A stretch of DNA of 34,249 nt from Nocardia cerradoensis NBRC 101014 (GCF_000308535.1 NZ_BAFW01000181.1:1-34249), one strand, 5' to 3'. Shown: positions 18,653 through 26,876, counted from the stretch's first letter. Translations and numbers: made by a program. Notes: generated from the sequence alone by a model not told the origin.

Positions 18653-19371
18653 GCGCGCACCACCTCGTCACCGTCGTGCACCTCGCGGCCGCGCGCGGAA
18701 ACCAGCTCGTTCGAGCCGATGCGCCCGTCCCGCAGGGTGATCACGCGATCGCAATATTCGACGGCCCCCATGTCGTGGGTGACCATCACCACCGAATTGC
18801 CCGCCCCGGAGATGTCGCCGAGCAGCTCCAGAATCGAGGCGCCGGTCTTGGAATCCAGATTGCCGGTGGGTTCGTCGGCCAGGATCAGCGGCGGGTCCAT
18901 GATCAGCGCGCGAGCGACGGCCACCCGCTGCATCTGGCCGCCGGACATTTCGGCGGGGCGATGGTCGGCGCGATCGGCCAGGCCCACGCGGTCGAGCAGT
19001 TCCAGCGCCCGCGGCTTGGCCTTGCGTAATCCGGTGCCGTCCAGCAGTTTCGGGACCGCGACGTTCTCCCATGCCGAGAGGGTGGGCAGCAGGTTGAAGA
19101 ACTGGAAGACGAAACCCACACGGTGGCGGCGGAATTCGGATTGCCGGTTGTCGTCGAGGGAGCCGATCTCCTCACCCCGGAAGGTGATGGAACCCGAATC
19201 CGGTGAATCCAGCGCGCCGAGCAGATGCAGCAGCGTGCTCTTCCCGGAGCCCGACGGGCCGATGATGGAGGTGAATTCACCCGCCTCGATGCGCAGGCTG
19301 ATGGCGTCGAGGGCGCGAACCCGCTGTTCACCCACCCGGTATTCCTTGACTACGTCGGTCAATTCCAACAT
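18649..19371 (-). CDS. ABC transporter ATP-binding protein (LolD/MacB family)
   Basis: This 240-residue ATPase has Walker A GPSGSGKST, Q-loop VFQFFNLLP, signature MSGGQMQRVAVARAL, Walker B LILADEPTGNLDS and H-loop MVTHD, all intact. The GNLDS extension is typical of the MacB/LolD subgroup that drives FtsX-type permeases. Start MLELTDVVKEY at 19371 is preferred because it matches the family N-terminus and has a purine-rich GAGGGTGGGG upstream. The longer frame is out of family. It is the first gene of the exporter pair, and the permease start overlaps its stop. Confidence 0.94.
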   Translation of the reverse strand: MLELTDVVKEYRVGEQRVRALDAISLRIEAGEFTSIIGPSGSGKSTLLHLLGALDSPDSGSITFRGEEIGSLDDNRQSEFRRHRVGFVFQFFNLLPTLSAWENVAVPKLLDGTGLRKAKPRALELLDRVGLADRADHRPAEMSGGQMQRVAVARALIMDPPLILADEPTGNLDSKTGASILELLGDISGAGNSVVMVTHDMGAVEYCDRVITLRDGRIGSNELVSARGREVHDGDEVVRA

Positions 19372-19453
19372 GGCGGTCGCCCCACCCTCTTTCTGCTGTC
19401 GGTCGCGGTGACGGCGCGGGTTCGACTGCGCCGCAACCGGGTCGGATCGTCGC

Positions 19454-19774
19454 TCAGCGTGCCAGGGCCGGCTCCCGATGCCAATGCCGGACCTCGTATG
19501 CGTCGAGCACGGCACGCAGGACCGGCTGCTCGGCGGCCAATTCCTGATAGGCCTCGCTCGGGGACTGTCCCTGCAGCTGGGCCTGGTCGAGCTTGGCGTG
19601 CAGGTGGTTGTCCCACCGATACCGCAGGGCGGCAAGCACTCCGGTGGGCCCGCCGAAGAGCCGATCGCACTCGGGCAGGTCGTAGAACAGACCCGGCATG
19701 GCCGGATCGACGGCCGCGCGGGCGAGCACCTCGTGCAGGATGTCGGTACGAGCGTGCTGGTCTTGCCAAGTCAT
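19454..19774 (-). CDS. Small conserved-looking protein of unknown function
   Basis: This 106-residue soluble protein has no signal peptide or membrane segment. I do not recognise a named domain. It looks all-helical, with the motif GLFYDLPECDRLFGGPTGVLAALRYRWDNHL suggesting a conserved core. The start at 19774 (MTWQDQHAR) is chosen because GAGGAG lies 9 bases upstream. An ATG three codons earlier at 19783 directly abuts that GAGGAG. It lies 82 bases before the ABC ATPase on the same strand, so it may be the first gene of that operon, and it is divergent from the histidine kinase. The operator-like palindrome at 19884 could control both directions. Confidence 0.7.
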   Translation of the reverse strand: MTWQDQHARTDILHEVLARAAVDPAMPGLFYDLPECDRLFGGPTGVLAALRYRWDNHLHAKLDQAQLQGQSPSEAYQELAAEQPVLRAVLDAYEVRHWHREPALAR

Positions 19775-19883
19775 CGCACCCATCTCCTCGGGCCGGGTGT
19801 CCGAACCTGTCCGCCGGACACTGTGCGACTCACGCTACGGAGGCACCACCGCGGATACGTCGTGCCGCAGACGAGACTTCGCG

Positions 19884-19899
19884 TCCTACCACGGTAGGA
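19884..19899 (+). promoter_or_regulatory. Operator-like palindrome upstream of the first histidine kinase
   Basis: TCCTACCACGGTAGGA has 7-bp perfect arms around AC. Its centre is 67.5 bp upstream of the kinase start codon. A close relative (TCATACCCGGGTAGGG, 12 of 16 identical, same orientation) occurs 68.5 bp upstream of the second histidine kinase. It is probably a binding site for one or both NarL-type response regulators. That assignment is inference. Confidence 0.65.
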
Positions 19900-19945
19900 G
19901 CGTCGGCCCTTTCCGGGAACGATGCAGCGACCACCCGTCGGCGAC

Positions 19946-19951
19946 TAGCCT
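19946..19951 (+). promoter_or_regulatory. -10 box of the first histidine kinase operon (leaderless)
   Basis: TAGCCT is followed by exactly 7 bases and the ATG at 19959. There is no Shine-Dalgarno sequence. Confidence 0.6.
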
Positions 19952-19958
19952 GGCTGTT

Positions 19959-21311
19959 ATGGACCTGACCAGCGCCGACGACCGTGCGGAGGTATCGCCG
20001 CACGCACCGCGGCGCCCGGGCCGGGCACGGCTGGCGCTGGGGCGGGTCGCCCGGCGACTCCTGGACCTCGTCCACGATCCGGCCGGCACGCTGCGGCAGC
20101 GGGTCGAGGAGATGTCCTACGGCTATCCCGTCTCGGTGGTCGTCACCGCGGATATCGCGGTCGTGGTGTCGGCGGTCGCGGCCGCGTCGCTGCGTAGCCA
20201 GTACTTCTCGACGGGGGTGCCCTTCCTCGCGGTAGCGCTGCTGTTCGCCTGCTATCCGCTGCTGTTCTTCTTCGATCTGCCTCCGAAGCCGGCGGTGTTC
20301 GGACTGTCCGCACTCACCGCCCAGGCGCTGTTCCTGCTGCAGCCGGTCTCGCCCGACTGCTCGCCACTCGTGTTGACCGTGATGGTCGGCATGATCGGGG
20401 CGATCGCGCCGAAACGGGTCAGCCTGTTCTGGATGCTCGCCGCGGTCGCCGAGATGCTGATCTTCTACGCCCTGGGCTACGGCGAACTGGTGCAGGTGTA
20501 CGTCGTCGCGATCGTGCTGGGCTGGATGGTCGGCTTGATGCTGCAGTTCCAGCGGCAGTCGCTGGATCAGGAACGCGAGAATCAGGCCATCCGCTCCGCG
20601 CAGGCGGCCGACGACGAACGCCGCCGGATCGCCCGCGAGGTCCACGACGTGATCGCCCATTCCCTCAGCGTCACGCTGCTGCACCTGACCGCGGCCCGGC
20701 ACGCGCTCGAGACCGATCGCGATGTCGACGAGGCCATCGACGCACTCGGCGATGCCGAACGCCTCGGCCGCCAGGCGATGGCCGACATCCGGCACACCGT
20801 GGGCCTGCTCGATCAGCGCCCCTCCGCGCTGACGCCCGAACCGGGGCTCGAGGACATCGCCGATCTGGTCTCCGATTTCGTCGGCGCCGGGCTGCCGGTG
20901 ACCTACCACCTCAGCGGCGACACCGCGGCGGTGTCCGCGTCGACGGGTCTGGCGCTGTATCGGATCAGCCAGGAATCGCTGTCGAATATCGCCAAACACG
21001 CTCCCGGTGCACAAGCGTCCCTCGATATCGCCGTGGTGCCCGGCGAAGTGACCGTGCGCGTGCGCAATACGCTGCCGCAGGGCCCGGCCCCGCGCACCGG
21101 CCGCGGCATGGGGATCAGCGGCATGCGCCAGCGCACCGCCACCCTGAACGGCAACCTGTCGGCCGGCCGCTCGGGCGAGTACTGGCAGGTGCGCGCCCGC
21201 ATTCCCCTCGCTCCCGACGAGGTCTGCCCGGTGAGCGGACTCGACGATCCCCTGACGATGGTGCGCGACGCGATCACCTCACTGACCCGCAAACGCCAGG
21301 AGGACCGGTGA
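19959..21311 (+). CDS. NarL-family sensor histidine kinase
   Basis: This 450-residue membrane sensor has a cytoplasmic N-terminus and about four to six membrane helices over 58-196, with short loops only, so it senses in or at the membrane. A linker follows, then the HisKA_3 dimerisation helix with DERRRIAREVHDVIAHSL (phospho-acceptor His229). The HATPase domain has LYRISQESLSNIAKHAPGA (N-box) and GRGMGISGMRQR (G-box). The partner response regulator follows at 21448. The start is fixed by a -10 box 7 bases upstream (leaderless). The topology resembles DesK/LiaS-like envelope sensors; the stimulus is unknown. The stop overlaps the GTG of a 47-codon ORF. Confidence 0.9.
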   Translation: MDLTSADDRAEVSPHAPRRPGRARLALGRVARRLLDLVHDPAGTLRQRVEEMSYGYPVSVVVTADIAVVVSAVAAASLRSQYFSTGVPFLAVALLFACYPLLFFFDLPPKPAVFGLSALTAQALFLLQPVSPDCSPLVLTVMVGMIGAIAPKRVSLFWMLAAVAEMLIFYALGYGELVQVYVVAIVLGWMVGLMLQFQRQSLDQERENQAIRSAQAADDERRRIAREVHDVIAHSLSVTLLHLTAARHALETDRDVDEAIDALGDAERLGRQAMADIRHTVGLLDQRPSALTPEPGLEDIADLVSDFVGAGLPVTYHLSGDTAAVSASTGLALYRISQESLSNIAKHAPGAQASLDIAVVPGEVTVRVRNTLPQGPAPRTGRGMGISGMRQRTATLNGNLSAGRSGEYWQVRARIPLAPDEVCPVSGLDDPLTMVRDAITSLTRKRQEDR

Positions 21312-21437
21312 GACATCCTCGCGCAGCCGCTCGCCGGTCCGACCGGGTGCGGGTGTCCCGCAAGACACGAGGACCGGTGAGACATCCTCGCGCAGCCGCT
21401 CGCCGGTCCGACCGGGTGCGGGCGTCCCGCAGAACAC
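21300..21437 (+). repeat. 69-bp tandem duplication between kinase and regulator genes
   Basis: Bases 21300-21368 and 21369-21437 are nearly identical, differing at three positions. The unit contains the kinase stop codon. Sixty-nine bases is 23 codons, so any frame crossing it is preserved. Confidence 0.95.
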
Positions 21438-21451
21438 AGGAGGGCTTGTGA
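21308..21451 (+). CDS. Candidate small Arg-rich ORF coupling kinase and regulator translation
   Basis: A 47-codon frame starts at a GTG overlapping the kinase stop (GTGA), with AGGAGG 4 bases upstream. It ends at a TGA that overlaps the regulator GTG (GTGA), with AGGAGG again 4 bases upstream. It encodes two near-identical 23-residue halves (core VRHPRAAARRSDRVR) from the 69-bp duplication. No family is recognised. It may be a translational relay rather than a functional peptide, or a by-product of the duplication. Confidence 0.35.
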   Translation: MRHPRAAARRSDRVRVSRKTRGPVRHPRAAARRSDRVRASRRTQEGL

Positions 21452-22158
21452 ATCCGGGTCAGACCCCGCTCACCGAGACCGATACCGCCGCCACCACCAC
21501 CACCGTGCTCGTCGTCGATGATCAGGAACTCGTGCGGGGCGGGCTGCGCAGGATCCTGCGCCGCCGCGACGGGTTCGTGGTCACCGAATGCGGCGACGGG
21601 GACGAGGTGCCGGCCGCGTTGACCGAACACCGTCCGGACGTGGTCCTGATGGATCTGCGGATGAAGCGGGTCGGTGGCATCGATGCGACGCGCCGGCTGC
21701 GGACCCGGCCGGACGCGCCGCCGGTGCTGGTTCTCACCACCTTCGACGACGACCATCTGCTCTCGGGCGCGCTGCGGGCCGGTGCGGCGGGTTTCATCCT
21801 CAAGGACTCCCCCGCCGAGGATCTGATCCGCGCGGTGCGCACCGTCGCCGAGGGCGGCTCTTGGCTCGATCCGTCCGTCACCGGCCGGGTGCTGTCGGCC
21901 TATCGGACGGCGCGGCCGGTCCCGGCGGACACCCGCTCACGCATGGCGGAGCTGACCGCGCGCGAGCTCGAGGTGCTGAAACTGATCGGCCGCGGGCGGG
22001 TCAACTCCGAGATCGCCGGCGAACTCGGCATCTCCGAAGTAACGGTAAAGAGCCACGTCGGACACATTTTCGGCAAGCTCGGGTTACGGGACAGGGCCGC
22101 CGCGATCGTGTTCGCGTTTGACCACGGCGTGGTCGCACCCGGAGAATCGGCGTTCTGA
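21448..22158 (+). CDS. NarL/LuxR-family response regulator
   Basis: This 236-residue regulator has a receiver domain (about 18-135) with acidic pocket VDD, phospho-acceptor Asp69 (VVLMDLRM), Thr97 and Lys119 (ILKDS). A LuxR-type helix-turn-helix (about 170-232) follows, with LTARELEVLKLIGRGRVNSEIAGELGIS and TVKSHVGHIFGKL. It is the partner of the upstream kinase by adjacency and family. The GTG start has AGGAGG 4 bases upstream. It is followed after 66 bases by the Ser/Thr kinase gene, with a small GC hairpin at 22170-22186 in the gap. It probably binds the palindrome at 19884 and autoregulates the operon. Confidence 0.92.
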   Translation: MNPGQTPLTETDTAATTTTVLVVDDQELVRGGLRRILRRRDGFVVTECGDGDEVPAALTEHRPDVVLMDLRMKRVGGIDATRRLRTRPDAPPVLVLTTFDDDHLLSGALRAGAAGFILKDSPAEDLIRAVRTVAEGGSWLDPSVTGRVLSAYRTARPVPADTRSRMAELTARELEVLKLIGRGRVNSEIAGELGISEVTVKSHVGHIFGKLGLRDRAAAIVFAFDHGVVAPGESAF

Positions 22159-22224
22159 GGGGCAGGCAACCCGGTGCGGCGCCGGGCAGGTTGGCCACCT
22201 TGCCCAGGAGTTGGAGGTTCACCG

Positions 22225-24828
22225 GTGGATGTGCCGAGGTCACGGGTCGGCACCAGATTCGGCCCGTACGAGGTGCGCTCGCTGCTCGGTCGCGGTGGTA
22301 TGGGCGAGGTGTACGAGGCGTTCGATACCGGTAGGGATCGCGTCGTAGCGCTCAAGATCCTGCCCGAACAACTTGCGCAGGACGCGACGTATCAGGAACG
22401 CTTCCGCCGCGAATCGCAGGCGGCGGCGCGGCTGGCCGAACCGCACATCATCCCGATCCACGACTGGGGTGAGACCGGCGGCTCGCTGTTCTTGGATATG
22501 CGGCTGGTGCGCGGTGAGAACCTGCGCACGCTGCTGCGCCGGCAGGGCAAGCTCGATGCCGACCGCGCGGTGGCGATCGTCGAGCAGGTGGCCGCCGCGC
22601 TGGATGCGGCCCATGCCGCCGGGCTGGTCCATCGGGATGTGAAACCGGCCAATATCCTCGTCACCCCGGCCGACTTCGCGTATCTGACCGACTTCGGCAT
22701 CGCCCGCGACGAGGGCGACAACCCGCACACCACGGGCAGCCACGCCGCCGGTTCCTACACCTATATGGCGCCGGAGCGATTCGACTCCGGGCCCGTGACC
22801 GCCCGCGCCGACATCTATTCGCTGGCCTGTGTCCTGCACGAATGCCTGACCGGTGCGACGCCGTTCCCCGCCGAGAGCGTCAGCGTGCTGATCCGGTCGC
22901 ATCTGTCGGAACCGCCGCCACGGGCCAGCGCCGCACGCGCCGGCGTGCCCGAGGCGATCGACGACGTGATCGCGCGCGCGATGGCCAAGGCGCCCGCCGA
23001 CCGGTACCAGACCGCCGGACAGTTCGCCGCCGCCGCCCGGGCGGCGCTGGGGCTGGGCGGACGTATGCCCGCCGACTCGAGTGCGGCGGGGACGCCGTTC
23101 GATTCCGGGACGCCGAAGGTGTTCGGCGCGGAACTGCTCGCGAACACTCCGCGCGGCGCGAGCCCGTCCCACGGCCCCGACCCGGTGTCCGTGGCGGCGG
23201 CACGGGACAACGACTACCGCCGCACGCCGGAGCCGACGACGTTCCAGCCGTTCGGACCCGACGGACCGACGATCGCGGCAAACTTCCAGCCACGCAGCTC
23301 GGCCGCCGCGGGTGACAGCGCCGCGGGCGGGGCCGACGCGTCCACGGGCACCGCGAATGCCGCTACGGCACAGTCTGTTTCAGCCGCATCGGGAGCCGGC
23401 CCGGTCCAGGACGGCCCGGCCGGAGCGAACCGTCCAGCCGACGCCCCCGCGGCCACGTCTCGCGCGTACGAGACCACGGGCACGCTGCGCATCATCCCGC
23501 CGCCGAACAAGGACGAGCGCGATACGTCCGGCGATCTGCCGATCATCCGGCCCGCCGACCCGACATTGGTCGAACCGGGCGAATTCCATTTCACGCTGCC
23601 CACCGAAACCCCTGCGGCGCAGTCGAAGCCGGCGACGCTGCCGAGCCTGCCGATGCGCAAGCCGCCCGCGGCCGGCGCGGCCGGATCGACACGGCAGACA
23701 TCGGAACCGGTCGTGCCACGCGCGGCCGAACCGGCCCGCCGGCCCGCGGCCGAATCGTCCCGCGCGTACGGCGTGATCGGGAGCGAGGAGACCGACGACC
23801 GCACCGAACAGCCTGTGGCCGAGCAGGATTCGATACCGGCTTCGGATTACCGCACTCAGCTGCTCGACCCGGCGCAGTTCAGCACCGATCCCGAGGCGAC
23901 GGCGCGATCCGATGCCGACACCGCCCTCGGATCCGACGCGGATCTGCAGCCCGGTGAGAAGACCGAACTGATCGACGTCTCCCAGTTCCGGACCGGCGGC
24001 ACCGATCACGCCCCCGGCGCCGAGGAAAACACCCGTTTCCTCGACGTCTCGCAGTTCGGCACCGTCGCCGAGGGAGCGGGCGATACCCGGTTCCTCGACG
24101 TCGCCCGGCCGGGCGACGAGGACTACGGCGACGACACCCGCTACGACGACGATCTGCGCTTCCGCGACGACGCGCGCTACGACGAGGACGATCGCTACGA
24201 CGACGCCCGGTACGACGACGCCCGGTACGCCGACGACCGCTACGCCGACGACGACTACGATGACGAATTCGCCTTCGCGGCAACGGGTTCGGAAGACGCA
24301 CGTCCGGCGAAGCGCTCGCGATCGGTCAGGGTTCCGGTCGTTCTCGGCGTCCTGAGTGCGGTGGTCCTGGCCGGCCTCGGCATCGTCGGCTGGCAGGTCT
24401 TCGGCTCGTCGGGCAGCAACGATCACCCGGCCACCGCGGCGGCGCCGGCCGCCCCGGCGGTGACCGCCCAGCAACCGGCGACCAGCTCCGCGCGGAGCAC
24501 GACCGCGGCGCCGACCACGACCGGCACGTCGGCCACCCTTCCGGTCGGCGCGACCCCGTGCTCGCAGACCTCGACGTCGCAGGGCTCGTTCGGCAAGACC
24601 GCGACCGGATCCGAGGTGACCTCCTGCGGTTTCGCGGAAGCGGTGCGCAAGGCGTACGCGCAGGCCGCCGAGTCACACGGCGCGACCAGCGCGGCCACCG
24701 CCGAGGCCAGCACCTCGATCATCGCGGTGAGTCCGGTGACGGGCCGGTCCTATCCGATGACCTGCACCAGTTCGGGAAAGGTCGTCACCTGTACGGGCGG
24801 TGACAACGCGGTGGTCTATGTCTACTGA
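22225..24828 (+). CDS. PknB-type membrane Ser/Thr protein kinase
   Basis: This 867-residue Hanks-type kinase has a catalytic domain at about 12-275: glycine loop LLGRGGMGEVYEA, Lys44, HRDVKPANIL (Asp138), DFGIAR (156-161) and MAPERF. A long disordered Ala/Pro-rich region follows. Then come four T-x-[LF]-[LI]-D motifs (Thr544, 580, 603, 621) and an extremely acidic stretch of Asp/Tyr/Arg at about 630-690. The single membrane helix is at about 700-722. A 145-residue outer domain contains four Cys (PCSQT, TSCGF, MTCTS, VTCTG) that may form disulfides. PASTA repeats are absent. GTG at 22225 has GGAGG 8 bases upstream. It shares an operon with the two-component genes and overlaps the lipoprotein gene by 11 bases. 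Confidence 0.93.
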   Translation: MDVPRSRVGTRFGPYEVRSLLGRGGMGEVYEAFDTGRDRVVALKILPEQLAQDATYQERFRRESQAAARLAEPHIIPIHDWGETGGSLFLDMRLVRGENLRTLLRRQGKLDADRAVAIVEQVAAALDAAHAAGLVHRDVKPANILVTPADFAYLTDFGIARDEGDNPHTTGSHAAGSYTYMAPERFDSGPVTARADIYSLACVLHECLTGATPFPAESVSVLIRSHLSEPPPRASAARAGVPEAIDDVIARAMAKAPADRYQTAGQFAAAARAALGLGGRMPADSSAAGTPFDSGTPKVFGAELLANTPRGASPSHGPDPVSVAAARDNDYRRTPEPTTFQPFGPDGPTIAANFQPRSSAAAGDSAAGGADASTGTANAATAQSVSAASGAGPVQDGPAGANRPADAPAATSRAYETTGTLRIIPPPNKDERDTSGDLPIIRPADPTLVEPGEFHFTLPTETPAAQSKPATLPSLPMRKPPAAGAAGSTRQTSEPVVPRAAEPARRPAAESSRAYGVIGSEETDDRTEQPVAEQDSIPASDYRTQLLDPAQFSTDPEATARSDADTALGSDADLQPGEKTELIDVSQFRTGGTDHAPGAEENTRFLDVSQFGTVAEGAGDTRFLDVARPGDEDYGDDTRYDDDLRFRDDARYDEDDRYDDARYDDARYADDRYADDDYDDEFAFAATGSEDARPAKRSRSVRVPVVLGVLSAVVLAGLGIVGWQVFGSSGSNDHPATAAAPAAPAVTAQQPATSSARSTTAAPTTTGTSATLPVGATPCSQTSTSQGSFGKTATGSEVTSCGFAEAVRKAYAQAAESHGATSAATAEASTSIIAVSPVTGRSYPMTCTSSGKVVTCTGGDNAVVYVY

Positions 24829-25738
24829 CCCGACGCCCACCGGGCGCCAGGGTCGGCGGCGGTTGTTCTTGGCAGTTGTCACACTTCTCGTTTCGGCGTG
24901 CGCGGCACACGGTGCCGCGGTCAGCACCGGCCCGGGCCTGGCCCGGCCGGCCACCGAGTTGGTGCGTCCGGCGCCCGTTCCCCGTTCGACGCCCATCCTG
25001 CCCAGCGGGCTGGTGGCCGGTTTCGCCAACCTGCGCGCGCAACTGCCGGGCCGCATGGGCCTGGCGGTGATGGCCGTGGGCAGCGACCATGTGATCACCC
25101 TCGGCGACTGGACCACGGGGGTCGCCTGGTCGACGATCAAGGTGCCCCTCGCCCTCGCGGCGCTGCGCCGGGATCCGGTGGGGCTGGCCGATGCCGCCCA
25201 GGCCGCCATCACCACCTCGGACAACGATGCGGCGCAAGCACTCTGGATCGCGCTGGGCGGCGGTGAGCCTGCGGCCGAAGCGGTCGAGGCGGTGTTGCGC
25301 GAGGCCGGCGACACCACCACCGATGTCGCCGACCGGCACAATCCGGATGCGCGCCAATCCATCGACGACCCGATGGTTTTCGGCGCCACCCCATGGAGTC
25401 TGGTCGATCAACTGCGCTTCGCCGCCCGGCTGCCGTGCCTGCACAACGCCTCGCGGGTCGTGGATCTGATGCAGCAGATCACCGACAGCCAGAGCTGGGG
25501 CCTGGGTTCGTTCGTCGGAGCCGAGTACAAGGGCGGCTGGGGACCCGACGACGACACCGGAGCGTATCTGGTCCGCCAGTTCGGCCTGGTGCCCACCTGG
25601 TCCGGCCAGATCGCGGTAGCCCTTGCGGCACAACCGGATTCGGGATCCTATGATGACGCGGTCGAAATGATGGACCGGATGTCGGCGCTGCTGTCCGAAC
25701 ACGTGCACGAACTGCGCGGCGGGGAATGCGAGCGGTGA
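24818..25738 (+). CDS. Lipoprotein with beta-lactamase/DD-peptidase-fold motifs (paralogue 1)
   Basis: This 306-residue exported lipoprotein has signal RRRLFLAVVTLLVSAC (lipobox LVSAC, Cys28) and a penicilloyl-serine-transferase-like domain. Motif 1 is WSTIK (Ser105, Lys108), motif 2 is SDN (134-136) and motif 3 is KGG (238-240), with spacings like class A beta-lactamases. The region after motif 2 (AGDTTTDVADRHNP) lacks the expected general-base Glu, so ordinary beta-lactam hydrolysis is doubtful; binding or a peptidase/esterase role is possible. Start at 24818 (MSTDPTPTG) overlaps the kinase stop by 11 bases, and GTG at 24800 is an alternative. It is close kin to the next gene and part of the same operon. 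Confidence 0.82.
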   Translation: MSTDPTPTGRQGRRRLFLAVVTLLVSACAAHGAAVSTGPGLARPATELVRPAPVPRSTPILPSGLVAGFANLRAQLPGRMGLAVMAVGSDHVITLGDWTTGVAWSTIKVPLALAALRRDPVGLADAAQAAITTSDNDAAQALWIALGGGEPAAEAVEAVLREAGDTTTDVADRHNPDARQSIDDPMVFGATPWSLVDQLRFAARLPCLHNASRVVDLMQQITDSQSWGLGSFVGAEYKGGWGPDDDTGAYLVRQFGLVPTWSGQIAVALAAQPDSGSYDDAVEMMDRMSALLSEHVHELRGGECER

Positions 25739-25865
25739 TTGCGCAGTCGGCTCATATGCGCCGCCGAGGGTCCGCGCATTTGACCCGCGGGCCGCGACCG
25801 CACACAATTCCTCGTCTGACGGATGGTGCCGTGCGGGACCGTCCGCACGATGTGGAGGTGAACGG

Positions 25866-26777
25866 GTGCACGCACCACTCCGGCCGAGCACGAAGCGGGC
25901 CATGGCTTTTCGAGTGTGCCGCCGCGCGGCAGCGCTGCTCGGGGCGAGCCTGTTACTGAGCCCGGCGGCCTGCTCGAACGCCGGCGACACCCCCGCGGCG
26001 ACCACCACGACCCGCGCGAGCACCTCGTCCGCTCCCGTCACGATGTTCGCGCTGCCGGGTTCGCTGGCAGCCGATTTCACCGCGCTGCGACCGAGTCTGG
26101 ACGGACGCGCCGGTATGGCGATCATGGCGGTCGGCGGCCAGCGCACCGCACAGATGGGCGATTGGACCACCGGGCCGTCCTGGTCGACGATGAAAGTCCC
26201 GCTGACCCTTGCCGTTCTGCGCACCAACGGCAACACCAGCACGTATCAGATGTCGGCGGCCATCACCGAGTCCGACAACTCCGCGGCCGACGGGCTGTGG
26301 CAGGCGCTGGGCGCACCCGACGCCGCGGCCAAGGCGGTGCAGTCGGTGCTGCGCGAAGGGGGCGACACCACCACGACCGTCCCCGCGACCCGCGCGCGTG
26401 CCGAGTACTCCGCGTTCGGGCAGGCCGACTGGTCCTTGGCCGACCAGGTGCGCTGGGCGGCGCGGCTGCCCTGCCTGCCCGATGCCGACACCGTGACCAC
26501 GCTCATGGGCAAGGTGGTCTGGGGCCAGCAGTGGGGCCTCGGACATCTGGACAACACCCGTTTCAAAGGTGGCTGGGGGCCGGATCCGAGCGGCAACTAC
26601 CTGGTCCGCCAATTCGGCCTGCTGACCACACCCAACGGCGACGTCGCCATTTCCCTTGCCGCCCAGGCGACCTCGGGCACCTTCGACGACGGCACCCAGA
26701 TTCTCAACAAGATGGCGGGCCTGATCACCAAACATCTCGACGACCTTCCAGCCGGTCACTGCGCGCCCGCGCAATAG
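25866..26777 (+). CDS. Lipoprotein with beta-lactamase/DD-peptidase-fold motifs (paralogue 2)
   Basis: This 303-residue paralogue of the previous gene has a hydrophobic signal (AAALLGASLLLSPAAC) and a probable lipobox Cys36, with an unusual Pro at -3. A Thr/Ser-rich linker precedes the catalytic motifs SWSTMK (Ser107, Lys110), SDN (136-138) and KGG (234-236). Long identical runs with paralogue 1 include GDWTTG, KGGWGPD and YLVRQFGL, so a tandem duplication is clear. As in paralogue 1 the class A Glu is not evident. The GTG start has GGAGG 7 bases upstream. The TAG stop falls inside the first unit of a 24-bp repeat; without it the frame would run about 20 codons further to TGA at 26837. Confidence 0.82.
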   Translation: MHAPLRPSTKRAMAFRVCRRAAALLGASLLLSPAACSNAGDTPAATTTTRASTSSAPVTMFALPGSLAADFTALRPSLDGRAGMAIMAVGGQRTAQMGDWTTGPSWSTMKVPLTLAVLRTNGNTSTYQMSAAITESDNSAADGLWQALGAPDAAAKAVQSVLREGGDTTTTVPATRARAEYSAFGQADWSLADQVRWAARLPCLPDADTVTTLMGKVVWGQQWGLGHLDNTRFKGGWGPDPSGNYLVRQFGLLTTPNGDVAISLAAQATSGTFDDGTQILNKMAGLITKHLDDLPAGHCAPAQ

Positions 26778-26828
26778 CACCACTGCGCGCCCGCGCAACA
26801 GCACCACTGCGCGCCCGCGCAACAGCAT
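26757..26828 (+). repeat. 24-bp tandem repeat spanning a stop codon
   Basis: Three 24-bp units (26757-26780, 26781-26804, 26805-26828) share CACTGCGCGCCCGCGCAA. The first carries TAG where the others have CAG, giving the paralogue 2 stop. All units are in frame and would read HCAPAQQH repeats. There are no unique spacers, so this is not a CRISPR. Confidence 0.92.
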
Positions 26829-26853
26829 CAGCAGTGACTCCTGTCTGTGGTAG

Positions 26854-26876
26854 CCGGTTGCTGTAACCGCCGGTTA
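26854..26876. promoter_or_regulatory. Operator-like palindrome upstream of pfkA
   Basis: TAACCG-C-CGGTTA (26864-26876) is a 13-bp palindrome preceded by a further CCGGTT (26854-26859). It lies about 50 bp before the pfkA start. A regulator-binding site is possible; none is assigned. Confidence 0.4.

Noticed and set aside
24818..26777. Beta-lactamase resistance genes
   Set aside because: SxxK, SDN and KGG are present, but the class A Glu is not seen, so a resistance call is not supported.
25953..26828. Minus-strand ORF beginning with LLRGRAV repeats
   Set aside because: It is antisense to the paralogue 2 lipoprotein and its repeats are just the complement of the 24-bp minisatellite.
26757..26828. 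Possible CRISPR array
   Set aside because: The units are contiguous with no unique spacers, and there are no cas genes in the window.
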